DNA of 64,000 bases. Origin: Harmothoe impar. Lineage: Eukaryota > Annelida > Polychaeta > Phyllodocida > Polynoidae. Of this stretch, positions 50,926 through 60,698 are shown piece by piece. A program made the translations under genes and the position numbers. Numbering within the stretch: position 1 is the first letter of the stretch; each line of letters starts with the position of its first letter. Below the pieces are notes generated by a model that made no database searches, was not told the origin of the DNA, and saw nothing but the letters and a program-made list of their open reading frames with translations. Where the stretch lies: the NCBI GenBank assembly GCA_947462335.1, contig OX381710.1:32665004-32729003 (forward strand). Direction: 5' to 3'.

Positions 50926-52849
50926 AGTGGATTTTGTCTTTGTTTGATATTAATGTCTCGCGAAACCCCACCGAAAGAAAACCATTACTACCGGTCTTAG
51001 GGATAGACTCTAACATTTCAGTCATGGGCCACCCGGGCCGGTAGCCTCAGAAATTCCCAGGCCCACACCTAAATCTACTGGCCCGGAATGACAATTTTAC
51101 TTTCTCTTGGGAGAACATCATGAATATTCGGGAATAGAATTTATTAGAATATGATCAAATTGCCTAGCCATCCCACGTTTTTCTCTTTTTCAATGACATT
51201 ACATGACTATACTGTGCTAGCAAATTCTTCCAAACTTTCTTGGGTCAATTGATGTGGGCCACCTGGGCCCACAGGAGGGTGATTCTGCATAAAACTGCGG
51301 GCCCAGAGCCCAAACTATGGGCCATTGGCTCCCGGGCCAGCATTAGTGGCTACCCCTGCGGTATATAAAAAGGTAGTTCTATTTTCGATCAAATGTTTTG
51401 AAACCTACCTTTGAACAGTATGTAACAAATATCTACAGAAATACGTTATAAATAGGTGGTGACTCGAAGCTTAAATGCAGGATCAATGGGACGTTAAACT
51501 ACACAAGAAATATGCAGGATATTGACGCTACACCTGGGTTGCGAAGGATTCAGGCATGGGATTGGGTTTTGAAGAAAAATCCAAAAAGCAGCCAAAAGAC
51601 GTGATCTCGGTGGCATTTTGTATGATGGCATGAAGCCCTCTAGAGACTAATACATCCCCCCCCCCCTATTAATGTTAAAATATTTTTTCATTGGTTTTGC
51701 ACAAATCACAGGGATGACTTTTGGCCTTAAACATCCGGAAATATCCTATGCCTGTATATTTGAAGGTTTGACAGGATAGGGAAAGCGATATTGAGTAGAG
51801 TGGCGGCCATTATTAAAGTCTCACCCACACGCAGACTTAGAGGATATGCTATAACCCGCATCTGGGATCTTGGCTACGAAGGTGTACATGTGCTGTACTG
51901 CAAATTCCCGTGGGTTATACACAAACTTAACCTCTAGTGCGGGTTATAAAACATTCTCAACGTCTAGGTGTGGGAGATGCCATTTTAAAGTTTAGGTATG
52001 GGTTATACCGAATTTAAGGCACTGCCCTCACATACCTAATGTCGCAATAAAGCGCCTGGGGTTAAGCCCTAAAATAGGATCTCACATAAGCGCCGGTCTT
52101 GGGTTTAAAGGTCCCATCAAATTGAAGAGCGTGACGATGCGATAACCCGCATTCCAAAACTTTTAATTTTGTATAACACACTTGTCTTTGGAAAACTAGT
52201 AAGCCAGGGCTAATGCTTTTCATGTGAAATGTTTTTTGCCACAGCCCTGGAAGTTCACTGGAGATGAGAGCTTTAAAAGTATTTAATAAGGAACGTTCAA
52301 CTATTACCGTAGATTCACAGGTAGTACGCGAACCAGATCGCCAGTGCGGGTTATAGAATTTCTCCCAAAGTCTAGGTGTGGGTAATACGATTTTTTATTT
52401 TATTTTGTGATCATTTCAGAAATCGCTGTAAAATGCCCCCTCCCACCCCCAGCTCCTGTCACACCTCCCACTCCCATCAATCAATGCCCACGGCAGGGAG
52501 CACCTTCACTAGGCTTTACTGAGGCCATAGCGGTCACAGCTTACACCCCACCCCCCTACTCCAGCTATACAGGCATGCAAACTCCTCAGATTTCTCAGAT
52601 TTTCTTTTCTCCAAATTGATCATTCTTGTGATTTGTCCAGATCCAATGAGAACTCAGTTTACCTTTATGTAGGGGGGGGGGACTTGTAATTTCATCAGAC
52701 AAGATCAAAATGCATCAAATATCAGCATTTGCCTTCTTGATTTTCAAAATTTTCTTGGGGGGCATGCCCCCAAACCACCCTAGTACTGCGGTGACATGTG
52801 ATTGGCAAATTAACACATACCAGGTAAATATTTCGGTGATGGTCTAAAA

Positions 52850-53560
52850 TGGGGGGTAGACATGCCAGATGTGCCAAAATGCATCAGATTGCACCATTTG
52901 AAGTCAAGAAATTCAAAATTTTCTAAGACCTTTACATCCAAAAAGCAAAGTTCCATCCCCAATCATAAAGCAAAGGCTGATACAGATGCACCTTTGATGC
53001 ACCATTTCAGGTCTGGATTTTCAAATGTTCCCAAAAGTTTCCCACTAAAAACAGGCTTCATAATGCAGATTGGCCAAAAGGAAACAGCCAGAAGCAGCAG
53101 ATTGCACCATTTAAAGTCTAGAATTTCAAAACATTTCAAACCTTCCCCTCCAAAGAAACAGGGTTCCATCTCCAATCAAAGAGGCTGGATAAATGATAAT
53201 ACAGATCTAAGCTTTGATACATTATATCAGAATGCACCATTCCAGGTCTAAATTTTCAAAAAAAAATCCAAAAGCCTACCACCAAAAGGAGGCCTGATAA
53301 TATAGATCTGAGCTATGATATTCTCTGGCCAAAATGAACTAGGGTGCACTATTTCAACACTAGATTTCTCTAAAGCCTTCCCTCCAAAAACCAAAAAGTT
53401 TCCAACCCCAATCATAGAGAATAATACAGAGCTGAGCCTTAATATTTTTTGTGCCAAAATGCATCAGATTGCACCATTTCAAGTCTAGAATTTCAAATTT
53501 TCTTGGGGGGGGCATGCCCCCAAACCCCCCTAGTTGGACCGCTGCGCTTCGCTTGCGGTG
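52850..53560. repeat. Degenerate 110–130-bp tandem repeat
   Basis: The word TGCACCATTTCAAGTCTAGA, or close variants, recurs about six times (near 52892, 52998, 53103, 53235, 53347 and 53470). Each is followed by an AATTTCAAAA-like word and a Lys/Ser/Pro-coding-like AAGCCT...CCAAAAA stretch. GGGGGGCATGCCCCCAAAC occurs near 52757 and at the right border (near 53504). Confidence 0.65.
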
Positions 53561-55087
53561 CTCAGCAGGACATCCCTTCCCCCACTTCCAAAAATCCTGG
53601 GCTCAGATTTTTTCTCCTTCACAGTTTGCATGTCTGGCTATACCTATCATGAGTGACTGCAGCTAAGAGAAGTTACCAATTTTAATGGTGATGAAAAGAG
53701 ATTATATCAAAAACAGGGGAAACCCAATGAATTTATGAATGCTGTTGGTTGCTTTTAGGTTTGTGATATCCAGGGATGAAAGTCGACTATGTCAAAAAAA
53801 CTTGAAGATATAACATACCTCATAACTACATTATAGAGCATATGAATGTTTATGCATCTATAGACATATATCTAGTGCTGTGCAGCAGGATTTGTTGTGT
53901 CTATATTCTCCTGGACGTCATCTCCTGCTGAGGAGAAGCATTTGTCATGTCCATGTGATCATGGACGTTATCTCCTGCTGAGGAGAATGAGAAATCTGTC
54001 CATACACTCTCCATGCATAGCACCTTAGTCTCAGTGGCTAAGCCTCATGTGAAGAGTGTAAATGCATAGGACTATAGAGGAGAGAGAGGGCTTCAAGGTT
54101 TCTCAAGTCAACTTGAAATTGGCTGAGAAAAACTTGACACTGAGATCAGTGTGGTGAAGCCTGTCTGTGTATGGGTAGGACCACTGAGGATGAACCAGTG
54201 ATGATTCTGCTGTCTTATCATAGGATTACACAAACAAAATAAGTTTGTTTGAGTTTATATTGAGTAATTATCAAATATATCCTAATCCTGATTATATTTT
54301 TTTGATTTAAAAAAAACTTGATTTCAGGGAAAAACTTGAAGACTTTCATCCCTGGATATCATCCGATAATAAATATATATTTTTGACGAGGGCTACCAAA
54401 GTTTAATGAGTGGGACCTGATTTTTTGGGTTGGTGATTTCAGAATTTATGTGACTTGAGAATGTAAAATTTCTCAGCCCAAACTAGCCGTACAAGTGAAA
54501 AAAAATATTGAGAACGTAGCCAAGATTCGCCTCATTTTTGAATTTATCCATATTTTCTGAAATATTGCAAGATTTCTGAGGAAAAAACAGCCTGTCTTGA
54601 TTAAGACTTTCCCGCCAAAAAGTTATAGCATACATCTCTATGGAGAATTATGAGGATAAAAATGAGAATCTTGAAAAAACATGCAACGTCTTGATATCTT
54701 TCTTTCTAAATATGTTAGTGTTGACGATTATATGAGTAACATGTGTATACCAAAATTTCAAAAAGATTCATCAACGCGTTTTTGCCCAAATTGGAATTTA
54801 AAAAACGTATACATTATCGTGTTTGACACTCCATCCTGCCGGTCGGCACGGCTCTACACATCAGTATTAGTCACACCAAATGGTCCAAAACTGCCTTCGG
54901 GAACCAAGCCTTTTGTTTATTGACCACCCTCTTGAGGGAACTTATTGACTCAGGGTCACCCTGAGTCTTGTGCGTCGGGTAGCAGTGGTCCTCTCAGCCT
55001 AAAATTCCTCAGCTCTCATTCCTTCAAAATTGGAGCTTTTTCTCTCAATTTTGTGTCACTAGATCCGTTACAATGTTGTCCTTCCTA

Positions 55088-55466
55088 GGCCACACCAAAA
55101 AAAAAAGTTGGTCAATGGATTTCGCGCACCTTATTTTCGAAAATCGAATTTTTTTTTTTTGAAAAAAAATTTGTCAATGGATTTCGCTCGCCTCATTTTT
55201 TTCAAAATTGAGAATTTTTTTTTTTTTTTCAAATTTTCTTCCACTAATTCCCCCAGATCAACCAATAAATATTTATGATAGGGGTCCACTAAGAACTTTT
55301 GTCGGAGGCTGGTTAAAAAAAAAAAAAAAATTGTCGCTCGCTCCAGTTTTCCACCGACAAAATCCATTGACAAAAAAAAATTCTAGAAAAAAAAAAAAAA
55401 TTTCGCTCGCTCACTCCATTTTTTGAAAAGTGAAATCCATTGACCAACTTTTTTTTTGGTGTGGCC
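55088..55466. mobile_element. MITE with GGCCACACC ends, copy 3
   Basis: Both ends are near-perfect inverted repeats of more than 30 bp: GGCCACACCAAAAAAAAAAG followed by TTGGTCAATGGATTTC. Flanked by CTA on both sides (55085–55087, 55467–55469). The interior repeats the terminal GTCAATGGATTT word, so it may contain internal partial copies. 379 bp. Confidence 0.8.
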
Positions 55467-55815
55467 CTATGTAGTCACGCTTTAATCCATTTTTTAAATG
55501 CTACCCCCCAAAAAAGCATGATTTTATTTTGTGTCTAAAATGGTGGTAATTTGCTACAGCATAGAGCTCTATGGCAGACCGTAGATAACCCTTAACATTG
55601 AACATTTACATATTGAACGGGCTCAGTGCTATCTCTATGGGAGAGGGTTATCTGCAGTGACACTACAGGGGTGAGACGTTTTTTTTCAGACATTCTGACA
55701 GCTCTAACCTTAGGGTAATTGACTGGGGGTTACTTTGGGAATGGTGAATGCATGGTAATTTTGTATTGTGTGTGATATTGAACAGGTCAGTTGGGGAGGG
55801 GGTATGCATGCATCC

Positions 55816-55923
55816 TACACCTGTACACTACACATGCACACTATGCATGCACACTACACATGTACACTACACGTGCACATTCCACATGCACACTATGCCC
55901 AGACACTTCTCATGCACACTACA
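55816..55923. repeat. 12-bp minisatellite
   Basis: About nine imperfect copies of ACACTACACATG (variants with CATGCAC, CATGTAC, CGTGCAC). It is transcribed or not unknown; no gene covers it. Confidence 0.75.
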
Positions 55924-57184
55924 GGCAACCACCCTGAGTCTTTTGTGATAAGGATCACACGCTCGATTTTTATTGTGTGTACCCTGAATAAACAACAAAG
56001 ACAATGTCAGATAACCATATGTATTTTCATGTCTAATAACCTACAAGCCTGTACAGAGCGCTCTGTATTCAACATGAATCAAGCATTTTTTCTATCATAA
56101 AGTTTTACTCACAAACACAAGTACCTCTGGTTCGGCATACAAATACTGCATACAAAGATAAAAGACCATACATTATGATACATATTTCTGGTCATGAAAC
56201 AGATTCATGACCGCGCGTCTACCACGATGCCGCAAAACTTATACTACAAGCCCTTATCTACAGCATACAAGATGGTTTTAACCGCGTCATGTGACAGGCT
56301 ATACAGGTCGCCTTGTTAGTGAAAAACAAAGTACTGTTGAGAAACATTGCCTTTACTGGGCTCCTGGATATTGGGATATTAATGGTAAATGCCCACATTT
56401 TCACATGGGAATTCAGAGAAGCCAATATGAAATGTTATCAGCAGATCAATTGAGGACACCAAGAAAAAACGTTGCGTAAGATGCTATATTCTTAACCAAG
56501 TTCATCAGGCAATCCTCATGATTTATTTCTCGTCAATCGTGCTCTTTTCCACTCCAAATGATACTCTGCTGCCACATATATTCCTCATAAAAACCTTTCG
56601 CATCCTTAACATAACATGACTTACGGTAACCATTCGTTCTGTGATGAATAACTTTTCAAACGTAATCATAACAAACAAGACTACACTCTCACCAGCAACT
56701 ACTACGTTATGTGATGTGGACATAAAAACCTGTGGGTAGATCTATCTCCAACAATGGATGCATGAGAAAATAATGTAAATTTGGGTCCTGCTGTTTTCCT
56801 TTACACTGTATTGTGCCTTAGCTCCTATCTAGTTCTTGTTTGGAACCAAGAATACAAAGACAAATGACTATACATGTATTTGGATAAAACAGTCAAGGGT
56901 ACAAATAGTACTATCATGTATGTAACACTGACGGACGGCCAACACTTAAGACCGTATTGATATCGGATAATGCTTTTCATAACAAACAAAAACTTAAGTT
57001 GATCAACAAGCCGAAGTGAAGTAATGATTCCATTTGTAAATGGGTCTTAATCCTTTTTACTTTCGCTTACTATTTTATCATACAGAAATAAAAGTAACAC
57101 TGTTCTCGATAGCAAATCCCTAACATAGTCAAGCGACTTCTGTCCTTGGACTGAAAAATCCATTCAAGTTGAATCATGATCAGC

Positions 57185-57190
57185 TTTATT
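57185..57190 (-). terminator. GLYR1-like gene polyadenylation signal
   Basis: Reads AATAAA on the minus strand, 279 bases after the stop codon of the GLYR1-like gene, giving a compact 3' UTR. Confidence 0.6.
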
Positions 57191-57468
57191 GCAGGTTCTT
57201 AATAAAAAAATAAGAATAACAAAATATATCTATATGTAAATCGGGGCATGCGGGTAAATCTCGTGACAATTGACGTGTTGGGAGAGAAACCATTCTGTCT
57301 TGTTGTGGACACACCGGGTATGACTCCTTCCTTCACCCACCCCGCCGGTTCCCGATCACTGACTGCCTCCAATATGGAGGACCCTGTGGTGGCGCCCCCT
57401 GTGGCGTTGGCCGTCACTAAGCTGCCGCTGATGACGTCACTTCCTCTGCTGGTAACGGTGGACGTCCC

Positions 57469-60400
57469 TCACATGTCGGCTGCCCGATAGACGGCGCACA
57501 TGTCGTGTTGGCTGTAACCCTTAGCTTTGGCTTTTTTGAAGAGCTACAGAGTAGGAGAGGCAAAACATTAGATTTCACAATGTTAAGACCAAATGAAAGA
57601 AGCGGACTCAGGTAGGCTACGAATGAGGTTCTTTGCAGTGCTAGAGCTACATGTATTACTCTAATATGGAAACAGACCCCTGAATAATAAGTTCTGAATT
57701 GTTAGATTGACCCCTTGATGTGCTTTTGAAATAAAACATTACTTTCATTTGAAATGAAACCAGTGCAAACACATTACATTGTAATATATATGATATGAAG
57801 TGTGCGTTACCTCATTAACAGCTGTAGCGACATGGAGTGGCTGGTCGACGGAGTCCGCCATGTTGATGGACAGACGCAGGTCCTTCTGTTGGTGTTGGAG
57901 TGGGAACTGGGGCTCAAACCGACTCATCATGATGGCTGTGAGGAACACAAGTCACAAAACATTAAAATCGAACACAGTTCACTTTGAAAAGAGAGTTACC
58001 CGGTGAATTACATCTGCCTGATATATTAGATATGTACCAGAACCGAAGAAAATCTCTCATTGGATCTGAACGTATCACGGGAATGACGCATCTCACATTA
58101 AGAAATCTAATGAGTCAGCATGTATCAGCATGCGTTATACGTGTTCTATGGAATGTATTTATTTAATACATTAATTTTTCATTTCAACAACATACCAATC
58201 TACAGACCAAGAATGCCTGAGCACGTGAATATCTACCAGACTAGAGGCCACCGGAGACTTACCTTGACCCTTGGCTCTGATGAGTGGACAGGACATGACT
58301 GACAGGTCCAGGATCTGTAACAAGGCGTCTTGGTCCAGGCCCACCTTGTCGGCAAGCGCTAAGCTTTCTGCCAGACCAGCCACACAGGTGCCCATCAGCA
58401 TGTTCACCACCAGCTTCATCTTACACCCGCTTGTCGTCTCACCTGGAGGGGAAGACAAAGCATTTAATATATACAACTCATGTAGCATTGTTATAGTGTT
58501 AACGGAAACTCAAGCTATATATTAAGTGGTTTCTGTTAATAGCAATCACACTTCGTTTTTAGATGTATTCTACAGTACTAAAGTCACCATAATCAGACCC
58601 CCTGTGAGGATTATAGGATACTGTAAATGTAGATATTTTCGCGCAGCTAAATTTTCGCGCACCTAGCACATAAAGGCATTTTCGCGCAATCATATTTTCG
58701 CGCAGCTGCAATCAGGTGATCTCTAGCTACATGTCAGTTTTTACGGTTTTTCAATCGGACAATTATTGAGGTTTTACAGCCAAAAAAAGTCGTGCAAATA
58801 TTTTGGGGGTCTAAAATTCTTCTATTGTGGAAACATATAGCCCTGTATTGTCATATCGATAGTCTTTTAGTATACAAGTTGTCAGGATGTGATTTATCCA
58901 ACATGTTGGATTTGATAATTGAGTCTCTTGTACCAGGGATGTCATTGCTATCAAATTTTATGAATTATCAGATATTCACTACTTTGGTGTTGATATGTCA
59001 TTATACCGGGTAGATTTCCCATGATTTTTTTTATTGTGGCTTAAAATGACTGCACAGAGAATAAAGTAGAATCACTGTGACACCGGACTTGATCACTGAG
59101 GTAACTCTCCCAAGGACTCTATAATAACTCTATTATGACATCTATTCTAAGACTCCCTAATGATTGGGAGCCACTTTAGAGTCGTGGGGAGAGTTACCTC
59201 AGTGATCAAGTCCACACTCCCATTTGGGAGTCACTGTGATTCTAGGCCTACTTCTTTTCTCTGTGTGCATTAAGACAGTAAATACAAATAGATGTATAGG
59301 GTAGGACAAAGGCTCGAGGCTTTCAGGGGGTATCGATACACATGGTTTCGATAACCAATAACAGTTGTCGACATATCGATACCTATGATACCAATGACAT
59401 TCCTAGTCTCTTCTGCAGTGCAATATTATATAGAGTGCCAGATGTCATTGGAAAGCTAATTTTTTGTGCAAAACTTTCGCGCACATCATATTTTCTGAGC
59501 GAAAATTAATACGTTTACGGAGCGAAAATTAATATGTTTACAGTACAAAGTAGTCCCAAAGTCTAGGTGCGGCTAATATGCAAGTTAGGCGTATTCGCCA
59601 GGTTTTACAGTAAAAGTTTCATCGGTGATACATCTAGAATTACATCTAGTTAAATGAATTTGAGTACCTGCAGTAGGTTAATATAAACATAAAATTCGAC
59701 CAAATCAATCCACGTCATCGCATCCCCATAAACTTACCCAAGAAGAAGGTCTTTTTCCCCATAGCCTCAAAGCACGAGAAGCAGTCTTCGTAGAGCATCC
59801 TGTCTCCAGCAGCCAGAATGATGAGCTGCCCCGTGCTGGCCGGACCCCTGCTGCCAACTACTGGCGCCTCCAGGAACCGACCGCCCTGCGACGTCACCGC
59901 CTGCAACAAGGGGGGACTAAGAGTTACTTAGATTCAACTACAACACGAAAATATGTCAAATGTCTTCATTCAGGATACTAATTTACTCATACAACAGTTA
60001 TCACCGGTATTGGAATGAGTCTTAGGCAGTTTTAATATTTCACTATATAACACTGTCAGTTCAATCCCTCCCTTTTTTATTGCATGACAAAAATCAACCA
60101 GAACAGCCTACTACAGTTGTATGTCGATCTTGTTTACTTTCAACAGCACTGGTAATCTAAACTTAGTAGAACATAAATTAACCACGTTATCATCTATCTC
60201 GTGGTACGCACCTCTTGTACATCAGCGACGGTGTCTGGGTCGATAGTGGACATCTCTACGTAGCCCTTACCGGGCTGGATACCTTGTAGTACGCCGCAGT
60301 TACCGAACACCAGCTGAAGGCCAAAACACACACATTACCTATTGAATTATGTAAAACCATGCAACACTTCTGTTCGCGCCGAGCGCAACTAATCAATAGG

Positions 60401-60698
60401 ATCGATATTATTTAGTAAGGCATTCATAACGCTGGCTCTGTTCTTATAGACACTCTGTGATACTGAGTGACGGGGCTTTAATATGTATGTTCAGTGCGTA
60501 GGATGCAGGTGCTACATTTGTTTACAAAACATTTAAGATCCAGAAAAATATTTGTAATTATTGTGACAAGACATTGATGGTACTTACATCCTTGACAGCA
60601 GCGGGGTCGGAGACACAGGAGAATGTGACGTCACAGGCGGCGACCACCTCGGCCGGTGTGTTCCCCTTCAGGGCTCCCTCCTTCATAAACTCTCGACA
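57469..60698 (-). CDS. GLYR1: GLYR1/N-PAC-like beta-hydroxyacid dehydrogenase (3' part, 251 aa seen)
   Basis: Exons in transcript order: 60698–60588, 60313–60212, 59900–59738, 58442–58263, 57935–57811, 57543–57469, all in frame. The seen part starts inside the NAD-binding domain ([19 protein letters not shown], then [16 protein letters not shown]) and continues with [32 protein letters not shown] (substrate-binding motif of the family), [15 protein letters not shown], then the all-helical C-terminal domain ([42 protein letters not shown]) and ends [15 protein letters not shown]. In vertebrates GLYR1/N-PAC is a nuclear protein with an N-terminal PWWP domain; plant and bacterial relatives reduce glyoxylate or succinic semialdehyde. 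The N-terminal half, and so any PWWP domain, lies outside the window; a stand-alone enzyme cannot be excluded. The Lys at 58416–58414 fills the usual catalytic position. Confidence 0.88.
58621..59543. mobile_element. 923-bp element with CTGTAAA ends and TA duplication
   Basis: Left terminus CTGTAAATGTAGATATTTTC and right terminus (reverse complement) CTGTAAACATATTAATTTTC, flanked by TA (58619–58620, 59544–59545). TTTTCGCGC words are repeated near both ends. No transposase frame. It lies in the GLYR1-like gene intron between exons ending at 58442 and starting at 59738 and appears inserted into an older MITE. Confidence 0.65.
59050..59270. repeat. Foldback nested in the 923-bp element
   Basis: Arms carry GACTTGATCACTGAGGTAAC plus TCTCCC on one side and the reverse complement on the other, continuing outward through AGAATCACTGTGA and CACAGAGAA words. 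About 220 bp, probably a second MITE that inserted into the first. Confidence 0.65.

Larger units (their letters stand above)
50930..57184. other. Repeat-filled tail-to-tail gap, JPT to GLYR1-like gene
   Basis: No gene recognised. Contents from left to right: a GGGCCCAC-rich block (about 51020–51355); degenerate copies of the TATA/GCGGGTTAT MITE families (about 51845–52155, 52305–52390); degenerate 110–130-bp tandem repeats (about 52850–53560); a duplicated CATCTCCTGCTGAGGAGAA word (about 53910–53990); a three-base-duplicated MITE (55088–55466); and a 12-bp minisatellite (about 55816–55923). The rest is AT-rich unique-looking sequence. Confidence 0.6.

Noticed and set aside
57199..57417. 72-codon frame at the end of the GLYR1-like gene
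   Set aside because: It lies in the 3' UTR between the stop at 57469 and the AATAAA at 57185.
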